Below, one piece after another: positions 1 through 6,901 of a stretch of 64,000 nt of DNA. A model generated the notes under the pieces. The model was given only the letters and a program-made list of their open reading frames with translations. It searched no databases and was not told the DNA's origin. Each line of letters begins with the position of its first letter. Position 1 is the stretch's first letter. Source of the stretch: Candidatus Accumulibacter similis. GTDB lineage: Bacteria; Pseudomonadota; Gammaproteobacteria; Burkholderiales; Rhodocyclaceae. Location of the stretch: positions 1,852,415 to 1,916,414 of the forward strand of contig CP054595.1 in the NCBI GenBank assembly GCA_013347225.1, in the 5' to 3' direction. Position numbers and translations under genes: made by a program.

Positions 1-254
1 TGCCGGGCGAGGCCGCGCCGACCCGCCTGCAATTGCAGCAGGCCTACCAGCAGGTCTCCGGCACCCTGACGCTCGGCGAGCGGAGCGTTGCCGTCGCGGG
101 CCGGCTCGCTGGTGCCACGCTGCATTTCGACTACGCCCGGCCGGACGGCACGACGGCAACCGTCACCGCCACCGCTACCGCCGACGGCCGGCGCCTCGTC
201 GGCCAGCAGAAGCACCCGCAGGCCCCCGGCAGCGTGCGCGGCGAGCGCCGCTGA
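1..254 (+). CDS. C-terminal fragment of an unrecognised protein
   Basis: An open frame enters from the left edge of the window and ends at a TGA at 252-254, so only about 83 C-terminal residues are visible. The residues alternate hydrophobic and polar (GTLTLGERSVAVAGRL, then TLHFDY), which suggests beta strands. The last 20 residues are basic and look disordered. No family was recognised and the start lies outside the window. The downstream permease starts 10 bases after the stop, so the two may be co-transcribed. Confidence 0.45.
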   Translation, partial: PGEAAPTRLQLQQAYQQVSGTLTLGERSVAVAGRLAGATLHFDYARPDGTTATVTATATADGRRLVGQQKHPQAPGSVRGERR

Positions 255-264
255 GGCTACCGCC

Positions 265-1620
265 ATGGACGCCCGCACCGACGATCCCCGCCACTTGCTG
301 CACACGACGGGTGCGGTCGCCATCGTCGTCGGCATCGTCGTCGGTGCCGGCATCTTCAAGACGCCGGCCATGGTCGCCGGCATCACGCAGGACCACGGCT
401 GGCTGATCGCCGTCTGGCTGGCCGGCGCGCTCGTCTCGCTCGCCGGCGCGCTGTGCTATGCCGAACTGTGCGCGGCACACCCGCATGCCGGCGGCGAGTA
501 CCACTTCCTCAGCCGCGCCTGGGGCAAGCGCCTCGCTTTCCTCTACGCATGGTCGAAGGCGATGGTGATCAACACCGGCTCGATCGCCCTGCTCGCCTAC
601 GCCTTCGGTGACTACATGACGCGCGTCGTCGATCTCGGCGCGCATTCTTCGGCGCTCTGGGCGGTGGCCATCATCATCGTGCTCACCGGCACCAACATCC
701 TCGGGCTGACCATCGCCGCCCGCCTGCAGACGGCGATGGTGCTGCTGCTCGTCGGCGGGCTGGCGGCCGTCGTCGTCGCCGGCTTCGCCGCGCCAGCCGC
801 TGGGCTGACATCGCATCCGGCGCCGACCTGGTTCGCCAGCACACCGTCGGCCGGCATGCTCGGGCTGGCGATGGTCTTCGTGCTGCTCACCTTCGGCGGC
901 TGGAACGAGGCAGCCTACCTCTCTGCCGAGGTACGTGGCGGTCCACGCGCCGTCGTCCGCGTCCTGATGCTCAGCCTGAGCCTCATCACGGCCCTCTACC
1001 TGCTCGCCAATCTCGCGTTGCTGCACGCCCTCGGCCTTGCCGGACTGGCCACCAGCAAGGCCGCCGGCGCCGAGGTGCTCGGCCGGCATTTCGGCGCCTG
1101 GGGCGAGCGCCTGCTCGGCGTGCTCGTCGCGCTTGCCGCCCTGACCAGCATCCATTCGACGATGATCGTCGGCGCCCGCAGCAACTATGCGCTCGGTCGC
1201 GACTGGGCGCCGCTGCGTCACCTCGGCCGCTGGCAGGCCGGACGGGGCACGCCGGTGAACGGCCATGTCGTGCAGATGGCCATCAGCCTCGCGCTGGTCG
1301 TCTTCGGCGCCTTCCAGGCCGATGGCTTCGAGGCGATGGTGGAGTTCACGGCGCCGGTCTTCTGGACCTTCCTGTTCATGGTCGGGCTGGCCGTCTTCCG
1401 GCTGCGCCGGCGCCACCCCGGCGTTGCGCGCCCGTTCCGCGTGCCGCTCTACCCGCTGACGCCGCTGCTGTTCTGCGCCGCCTGCGCCTGGCTGGCATGG
1501 TCGAGCGTCAGCTACGCCGCGAGCAGGGCGGCGGTGCACGTATCGCTCCTGGTGATGCTGGCCGGTCTCGTCGTCCTCGGCGGGCTGCTGCTGCACGAGC
1601 GCCTCGCCCGCCACCCCTGA
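265..1620 (+). CDS. APC-family amino acid permease
   Basis: This 451-residue inner-membrane protein has about 12 hydrophobic segments and probably imports or exchanges amino acids. Near the N-terminus it carries the family's first-helix motif G27-A-G29-I-F, followed by the helix 2-3 hallmark YAELCAAHPHAGGEYHFL, typical of the LAT/AdiC-like branch of the APC superfamily. ATG 265 was chosen because the polypeptide from there begins just before the first membrane helix; the upstream extension of the frame is Arg/Ala-rich and non-membrane-like. The substrate cannot be read from the sequence. Length is normal for the family. Confidence 0.85.
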   Translation: MDARTDDPRHLLHTTGAVAIVVGIVVGAGIFKTPAMVAGITQDHGWLIAVWLAGALVSLAGALCYAELCAAHPHAGGEYHFLSRAWGKRLAFLYAWSKAMVINTGSIALLAYAFGDYMTRVVDLGAHSSALWAVAIIIVLTGTNILGLTIAARLQTAMVLLLVGGLAAVVVAGFAAPAAGLTSHPAPTWFASTPSAGMLGLAMVFVLLTFGGWNEAAYLSAEVRGGPRAVVRVLMLSLSLITALYLLANLALLHALGLAGLATSKAAGAEVLGRHFGAWGERLLGVLVALAALTSIHSTMIVGARSNYALGRDWAPLRHLGRWQAGRGTPVNGHVVQMAISLALVVFGAFQADGFEAMVEFTAPVFWTFLFMVGLAVFRLRRRHPGVARPFRVPLYPLTPLLFCAACAWLAWSSVSYAASRAAVHVSLLVMLAGLVVLGGLLLHERLARHP

Positions 1621-2179
1621 GCACTGCTGCTCGCGCGGATCCATGAGGTCTTTCCGCTCGTCTTTCCACACGGCGCAGGCGAGATGCGAATCAGCGCCGT
1701 CATCACTGGAGGCACTGGGCGGGCCGAAGTCGGAGGACTTTGCAGGGGCTCCCGGGTCCCAGTTCCACCTTGACTCAGCCATTGACGGTGCTTGTTGGGG
1801 GCTCATATACTTTGCTTGGTGCCGTCGAACTTCCAGTCCTTCGGCCTCGACCGCTGCCCCGGCGTGATCACCAGGCCGGGGCGCAAGCTGGAAAGTGCGG
1901 GCATCGTCGACAGGCCGTGTCTTTTTCCGACCGCCAAGGGCGGCAGCGCAACCGGCTGGGCGTTCTACGACAGCAACCGGAAGAAGCTCGCGCCGAAGGC
2001 ATTCGTCTTCGGCGTCAGCAACCCGGCGCTGGGGCAGTGCGTCACTTTCGCCGGCATCCCGATCACCGAGGGCCGGTCGCCGCATCCGCTGGAGGGCCTG
2101 ACGACCGACGATCGCGTCGGTCGCCCCGGCGTGCAGGCGGATCGCGTTTCTGGAGCGCTGCAACCGAGAGGAGTCCCGC
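1621..2179. other. Intergenic stretch with an unassigned reading frame
   Basis: No gene can be supported between the permease and the DUF4239 gene. A plus-strand frame from 1792 reads plausibly protein-like for about 95 residues (AFVFGVSNPALGQCVTFAGI is one stretch), then turns Arg/His-rich and overlaps the DUF4239 gene in another frame. It may be a gene fragment of unknown family. A TATACT hexamer at about 1806-1811, within CTCATATACTTT, could be a -10 element. Confidence 0.3.
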
Positions 2180-2941
2180 ATGCATCCGTCCGTCATCGGC
2201 ATTGTCGTCCTGGCCTTTACCTTCGCTGGCGTCCAGCTCGGCATGCGGTTGCGCAGCAGACTGCCCGACCAGCATCTGTCCGGGGACGCCCGCGACACCA
2301 TCAAGCTGGGCATCGGCCTGGTGGCGACGGTGACCGCGCTGGTGCTGGGACTGCTCACGGCGTCGGCCAAGAGCAACTTCGATGCCATGGATGCGAACGT
2401 CAAGCATGCGGCGGCCGGCTTGCTGTCGCTCGACCGCACCCTCGCGCGCTACGGCCCTGAGGCCACGGAGATCCGCCGGCAACTGCAGGAGGCGGTGGCG
2501 CAGCGGGTCGACAGCGTCTGGCAGGCGGGGCGTTCGGGCAAGGGCGCAGTCGACCCCTCGCACTCGATGCAGGCGATCGAGCACATCTCCAGCGAGATAC
2601 ACCGGCTCGCGCCCGCGACCGACGAGCAGCGGGCGCTGAAGACGCGCGCCGTGGCCGCGGCGGAGTCCCTGCTCGACGCGCGCTGGGTCGTCGTCGCGGG
2701 GACTGCCGCGCCGGTTCCCGTTGTTTTCCTGACTGTGCTCGTGGTCTGGCTGACGGTGACGTTCACCACCTTCGGCATGCTCGCGCCGCGCAGCCGGACC
2801 ATCTTGCTCGTGCTTTTCGTCTGCTCGCTGTCGGTCTCGGGGGCCATCTTCCTCGTGCTGGAGATGAGTTCGCCCTTCGACGGCCTGATCTCGGTGTCGT
2901 CGGCGCCGATGGATTACGCGCTCTCGCACATGAACAGGTAG
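2180..2941 (+). CDS. DUF4239 (bestrophin-like) membrane protein
   Basis: This 253-residue protein has an N-terminal membrane helix (residues 3-22), a second at about 45-65, a soluble helical middle (about 70-170) and two C-terminal helices (about 175-230). It is the DUF4239 layout, which databases sometimes call bestrophin-like; the biochemical role is unknown. The ATG at 2180 follows a GAGAGGAGT ribosome-binding site at good spacing, which fixes the start. It is probably monocistronic, because about 400 bases without a recognisable gene follow it. Confidence 0.75.
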   Translation: MHPSVIGIVVLAFTFAGVQLGMRLRSRLPDQHLSGDARDTIKLGIGLVATVTALVLGLLTASAKSNFDAMDANVKHAAAGLLSLDRTLARYGPEATEIRRQLQEAVAQRVDSVWQAGRSGKGAVDPSHSMQAIEHISSEIHRLAPATDEQRALKTRAVAAAESLLDARWVVVAGTAAPVPVVFLTVLVVWLTVTFTTFGMLAPRSRTILLVLFVCSLSVSGAIFLVLEMSSPFDGLISVSSAPMDYALSHMNR

Positions 2942-3352
2942 GCCCGGCGCGCGTACGGGGCAGCGACCGCGGGTCGAGAACGCGCGCTCGCCGTGCCGCT
3001 TGCCCGGGGCGTGGGGATCCGCGTGTACGCGGTTCTTTTCCAATACTCGCCACGAACGTCGGCATGTACCAAATCTCGGCGTGCCAGTGGGCGCTGACGC
3101 TACCGATCCAGCTGCGCCTGCTGCTCGCGCCACAGCCGAGGCTGGTGGCGCCGGTGTAACCGGTCGTTCACCGAGTCATCAGGTGCATGCCTGGTTGGCG
3201 AGAACGCGTGCGCCCCCGCTCCGGGAGATGCAGGGCGCCAGCCTGGGCAAGGCCGATCGCCAGGCTGAATCGGTGCCTGTCGAGCAGCGTTGGTCGTGTG
3301 GTTGGCGGCGGCTCTCAGGCCGTGGCCGGGTTGACATCCCGGGTCGAATGTT
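2942..3352. other. Gene-free stretch between convergent genes
   Basis: This lies between the DUF4239 stop and the RES toxin stop. Only short, Arg-rich frames typical of high-GC noise were seen. No terminator with a T-tract was recognised. Confidence 0.4.
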
Positions 3353-4063
3353 TCACGAGTCTCGTGTTTCCTGGCCGTCCAGCCTCTCCACCCGGGGTTG
3401 CCGGCTGCCCGCCCAGATCAGGCGAAAAGACGCGGCGCGGCGCGGGTTGCCGACCAGCGCCGGCCGGAAGCAGGCGAGGTTGGTGCCGCCGGCGCGGCGT
3501 ACGCTCGGGTAGATGATTCCCAGCGAGCCGGCGTCGAGCAGTCGCGCCGCGAGACTCTGCGAAGCGACATAGCTGCCGGGGTCGAGGCAGGCGGAAAAAG
3601 CCGGCGCGTCGCGCAAGTCGTGGAACTCGCTGCTGAAGTCGGCGAGCAGTTCCTGGTAGTTGACACTGTCGTCGAAGCGGCCGATTTCCTCGTACTCGAC
3701 GGTCTTGTGGAAAATGATCTCGGCGAGGGCCGTTTCCCGTTCGAAAGCGCAATACCAGGCGCCGCGCTCGCCGTCGTTGAAGCGGCTGCCCTCGGGGCGC
3801 GGGTAGGTGAAGGCGGCATTGACGATGCGGAAGTTCGGCACCCCGAAAACCAGTTCGTCGACGCCGATTCCCGGCAGCCCGCCACGCTCGCCGATCAGTC
3901 TCTCGTTGGTGGCGTTGTCGAGTTCGAACAGGTCGCGCAGGTGGTCGAGGTTGTCGGCGATTGCGCTCAGCACCGAATCCTCGCGCTCGGCAAAGCGCGA
4001 AGGAATCAGCCGGACCGCATCGATCCGGCGCAGGCGCGCCAGGGGCGGCTCGGGCGGGCTCAT
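3353..4063 (-). CDS. RES-domain toxin
   Basis: This 236-residue protein matches the RES family, toxins related to MbcT/ParT/Res that attack NAD+ or ADP-ribosylate targets. Visible RES features are R94 in EGSRFNDG, the GAWYCAFE strand (W103, Y104), E115 in ALAEIIFHK, and a later Y-PSVRRAGGTNLACF block containing the conserved Ser, Arg, Gly-Gly and Asn. The ATG overlaps the antitoxin stop in an ATGA, so translation is coupled and the antitoxin is made first, as usual for this type II system. The N-terminal 70 residues lie before the RES core. The exact chemistry (NAD+ phosphorolysis, hydrolysis or ADP-ribosylation) cannot be told from the sequence. Confidence 0.85.
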   Translation of the reverse strand: MSPPEPPLARLRRIDAVRLIPSRFAEREDSVLSAIADNLDHLRDLFELDNATNERLIGERGGLPGIGVDELVFGVPNFRIVNAAFTYPRPEGSRFNDGERGAWYCAFERETALAEIIFHKTVEYEEIGRFDDSVNYQELLADFSSEFHDLRDAPAFSACLDPGSYVASQSLAARLLDAGSLGIIYPSVRRAGGTNLACFRPALVGNPRRAASFRLIWAGSRQPRVERLDGQETRDS

Positions 4064-4497
4064 ATGCCGCCGCGCCGCGCTTCGAGCAGTTTGCGAACCA
4101 TCTGCATCGCCAGCAGGCCGCCGCCCAGCATGAAAGCGAGCGGCGAGCGGCCGGCAAAGATCCGGTTGCCGTTCGGCAGGCTGACCCACTCGTCGGCCAG
4201 CTTGTCGCCGTAGAGGATGTGCAGGGACTTGTAGATGCCGATCAGGTAGGAGATGCGCGTGATCCGATCGACTTCGAGCAGCCGGTCGGGGTTCTTCTTC
4301 CACTCGTAGAAGGCACTGCTCGACAGGCCGCCGAGCAGCTCGCGCGCGTCGTCGTCGCGCAGCCGCCAGGCAGCGGCCAGATTGAAGAAGCCCTGCAGCG
4401 CCGACTTCGACAGACGCTCGCGCTCGGCGCGCGAATTGAGATCGACGAGAGCCGCCGGTTCGAAGCGGCTGGCGGGGTAGGCATAGGCGAGGTTCAT
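4060..4497 (-). CDS. MbcA/ParS/Xre-type antitoxin (DUF2384)
   Basis: This 145-residue antitoxin is predicted to neutralise the RES toxin that follows it with a 4-base overlap. An N-terminal Xre-like helical region (about 30-75, with LSKSALQGFFNLAAAWRL) is followed by the DUF2384 toxin-binding region, recognisable from RITRISYLIGIYKSLHILYG and DEWVSLPNGNRIFAGRSPLAFML (the NxxF-GxxPL signature). Family antitoxins usually autoregulate their operon. A plausible GGA-rich ribosome-binding site lies in the bases just upstream of 4497. Confidence 0.87.
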   Translation of the reverse strand: MNLAYAYPASRFEPAALVDLNSRAERERLSKSALQGFFNLAAAWRLRDDDARELLGGLSSSAFYEWKKNPDRLLEVDRITRISYLIGIYKSLHILYGDKLADEWVSLPNGNRIFAGRSPLAFMLGGGLLAMQMVRKLLEARRGGI

Positions 4498-4776
4498 CAG
4501 ACGACTCCTTTTCCGGACAGTTTACACTCCGGTTTCGTGATTGCAAGGCGAATTGGTGGCTGCCGGGGTGCCGCAGCGCCGCCGGTATCCGTGATCGTCG
4601 CGGGCCGGGGCTGGCCGTGCGGCGACGAAAGGTGGTAGAAGAACGTCTGGCGATGGCGCAACGCGACTTGCGCAACCGTTCCCGCTCTGGCACGCCCTGA
4701 TGACAGTCGTCATGCGGGGAAGGGCGCCGACGGAGCCTGGACACGTCGCGCGAATCGCCGCGCAAGGATGACTTCG

Positions 4777-5157
4777 ATGAAAACTCCGTCCCGCTTGCTC
4801 GCGTTGTTTTTCCTGAGCACGGTCGTGCAGGCCGCGGATGCCTTCCGCAAGCACATCCTGGAGACCGAGAACCACCTCGTCGAGATCACCGTTCATTGTC
4901 CGCAGGGCGAGGTTAGGTGTGCGCGGGTCGGTTACAGGGGCATTGACAGGAAGACCGGCGCGGCGCTCGAGTTGCGCGGCGAAACGATGCATACCATCTG
5001 TCGCGACGGGGTGACGCCCTGTCGCTTTCTCGGCTACCGCTTCCCCAATGGCAAGACCCACTACTTCGTCTGGGAAGACGGGGACGGCGAGCAAGGCACG
5101 CTGGAAGTCCGAACGGGTAGCAAGATCCTGCTGATGGAGCGTGGCACATGGAAATGA
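4777..5157 (+). CDS. Small secreted protein of unknown function
   Basis: This 126-residue protein has a clear Sec signal peptide (MKTPSRLLALFFLSTVVQA, predicted cleavage after VQA). The mature part has four cysteines (CPQGEVRCARVGY, then ICRDGVTPCRFLGY), suggesting two disulfides and a periplasmic or extracellular location. An upstream in-frame ATG exists at 4768, but ATG 4777 is preferred because AAGGA lies about eight bases before it and the signal peptide then starts with the usual Lys. The family was not recognised. Confidence 0.6.
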   Translation: MKTPSRLLALFFLSTVVQAADAFRKHILETENHLVEITVHCPQGEVRCARVGYRGIDRKTGAALELRGETMHTICRDGVTPCRFLGYRFPNGKTHYFVWEDGDGEQGTLEVRTGSKILLMERGTWK

Positions 5158-5239
5158 ATCCGGAAGCGGATTCGATCCGGCCGCTGCAGCCGTCGCCGGA
5201 TGCGCGGCAGGATCTGGTCTCGCCGCTTCGCCATTGGAG

Positions 5240-5473
5240 GAGGCCACGTGCGGCGGCAGCGCGACGATCCGGTCGCGGCCGTAGCGCGCCGTCGGTCCTC
5301 AGCCAGCGGTCGGCCGGCGGACAACGGCTGCAGCCCTCCGCGCAGAGTTCGACCAGCGCCGCCGTATGCGGCCGGCCCCAGCTCTCGCAGGCAGCCGGCG
5401 GGGCGGCGTGCGCGGCAGCCGCGGGAGCGAGGGCGGAGAGCAGCAGCAGAGCAAGAGCGATGGATCGTGGCAC
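5240..5473 (-). pseudogene. DUF1223 family gene remnant, frameshifted and truncated
   Basis: From a GTG at 5473 the minus strand encodes a signal-peptide-like start (VPRSIALALLLLSALAPAAA), then ALVELCAEGCSRCPPADRWL. This is the DUF1223 hallmark, a thioredoxin-like VELFTSQGCSSCPPAD motif. About 25 codons later the family pattern moves to another frame, where RDRIVALPPHV resembles the usual VALAFHVDYW. Homology then ends, where an intact protein would run another 150 or so residues. The missing part abuts the end of the preceding gene, which suggests a deletion. DUF1223 function is unknown. Confidence 0.55.
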
Positions 5474-5847
5474 GCGGGTCTCCGCGACATCGGTGGCGCT
5501 TAGTCGCCGGGCGATGGGGAATCGTTGCCGAAGCGTCGACCGGGCCTCGACACGACCCTGCGCGTTCCCCGCAATCGGTGTCGAACCGTTGTTCTCCACT
5601 TGCATGCGCGGCTGCCTCGAGCCCGGAGCCGGCGATCGCCGCGCCGGGAGAGACCATTGTCTTCGTTCGTCGCACGGTGGCGCCAGCAGGGTGGCCGACC
5701 GCACATGCTTGCCGGCATGATCGCCGTGGGCTACCGGGCAGCGAATTGCAGTTGCGGCGTTAGGCTGCTCTCGGTACGCGGACGCGGCGCTGGCGATGCG
5801 CGGTCTGTCGGTTGCGGCCGGGATGGGAGCGGTGCGGCCGCTGCAGC
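5474..5847. other. Gene-free stretch
   Basis: This lies between the DUF1223 remnant and the yaeQ stop. No frame with family resemblance and no RNA or repeat was recognised. Confidence 0.35.
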
Positions 5848-6399
5848 CTACCGTGGACTGGCCGAGAACAAGACCATCGGCGTCAGTTCGATCTGCTGTC
5901 TTTCATTGCCCAACCAGACCACACCTTCCTGAACGGTGCACTCCAGGTGCATGTTGCGTTCCGCCAGGCGCGCCAGGACCTGGCTGTCACCGGCACCGAG
6001 CGAGAGTACCCGCAGGTTGCTCAGTGTCACCAACTTCGCGCAGTTCTGTCGCCACCAGAGGTCGGCAGCCCTCCCACCGTAGCTGACGACAACCACCTTT
6101 CGAGCGCTGTTGCAGGCGCGGCGGATCGCCCTTTCAGTCGGTAACCCGACGTCGATCCAGCACTCCACATGGCCCGTCGCATCGATATCCCAGAGGTCTG
6201 CCTCATCGTCGGTATACAGGCCACGCCCGAAGATCAGCGTTGGCGAAGCGTGCAGGATGAAAGCCAGAAGCCGGATCATCATCCGCTCGTCGGTCTCGGA
6301 CGGGTGGCGGGCGAGCGTCAAGCCATAGTCTGAAAAGTGTCCTCGATCCAGGTCGGCAAGCTGTAGCTCGGCCTTGAAGATGGTCGATTTGATGGCCAT
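5848..6399 (-). CDS. yaeQ: YaeQ family protein
   Basis: The frame encodes 183 residues, essentially the family's usual 180 or so. The beginning MAIKSTIFKAELQLADLDRG, the block HPSETDERMMIRLLAFILHA, the line GLYTDDEADLWDIDATGHVECWIDVGLP and the end ELTPMVLF are all family hallmarks. YaeQ has a PD-(D/E)xK-like fold, but no enzymatic activity is firmly assigned; in Salmonella it was linked to suppression of rfaH defects. ATG 6399 was chosen because family similarity begins exactly there. The frame stays open upstream to 6639, but that part resembles a CobC N-terminus rather than YaeQ. Confidence 0.9.
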   Translation of the reverse strand: MAIKSTIFKAELQLADLDRGHFSDYGLTLARHPSETDERMMIRLLAFILHASPTLIFGRGLYTDDEADLWDIDATGHVECWIDVGLPTERAIRRACNSARKVVVVSYGGRAADLWWRQNCAKLVTLSNLRVLSLGAGDSQVLARLAERNMHLECTVQEGVVWLGNERQQIELTPMVLFSASPR

Positions 6400-6559
6400 G
6401 CGAGAGCCCGCCAAAGTCCGGAGTATCGCACGCCGGCGGGATTCGGGCAGGTGGCGCCTGATCATCGAATCCACGGCCATCGCGTACGGGCGATTCTCGG
6501 CGATCTCGGGCTGTGACGCGCCTGCGTAGTGGCGCGGCGGCGGCATGAGCGCCGCGCTC

Positions 6560-6850
6560 ACGACCCTGCCGCTCCAAACTGGAGCACTCGCCGCCGCCGC
6601 GCACAGAGAACCTCCGCGCTCAAGCATCGGCGCTGCCACGGAGCGGGAAGGGTTTCAGCCGGCGTTCCACGGCCACGGGCGCGTGCTCTTCATCGATTCC
6701 CCTGCAGGCAGGACTGTGTGGCTACCTCACCCGGCAGCGCCCGCTCATCTCGTGGGCCACGAGCAAGCCGACGGATCATGTGCTGCCAACCCGGACCCCT
6801 GGCCTGCTTCCTGCGCCTTTCGGCAGTGGCTTGGAGCGGACCTCGATCAG
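6560..6850 (-). pseudogene. Decayed copy of a cobalamin riboswitch leader plus CobC N-terminus
   Basis: Read on the minus strand, 6850-6690 resembles the 3' half of the cobalamin riboswitch at 25.6 kb: GCCACTG, then a GAAAGGC-like box, then GATCCG and the run CCGGCAGCG in plus-strand view. It ends in the same GGGGAATCGATG junction that starts bluB. At about 6640-6560 the strand encodes APMLERGGSLCAAAA, closely like APMLEHGGRLRAAAA at the start of the CobC in this window. The bluB body is absent between them. It reads as a deleted, diverged duplicate of the operon leader. The resemblance was judged by eye. Confidence 0.55.
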
Positions 6851-6901
6851 CGGCCATCATTACGAACCGCCCGACAGCTACCCGAACCACTCTCGCAGCC
6901 G

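Noticed and set aside
175..2439. Very long minus-strand open frame (over 700 codons) opposite the permease and the DUF4239 gene
   Set aside because: Its translation is Arg/Ala/His/Gln-rich with no family signal, and it lies opposite clear genes in phase. This is a typical high-GC antisense artefact.
6400..6639. N-terminal extension of yaeQ
   Set aside because: The frame is open back to 6639, but YaeQ similarity begins exactly at ATG 6399 and the extension resembles a CobC start, so it was treated as a relic rather than as part of yaeQ.
6545..6901. Plus-strand N-terminal extension of the DUF4062 gene
   Set aside because: The 119 codons before ATG 6902 run antisense to the riboswitch/CobC relic and show no domain-like pattern. 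DUF4062 similarity begins just after ATG 6902.
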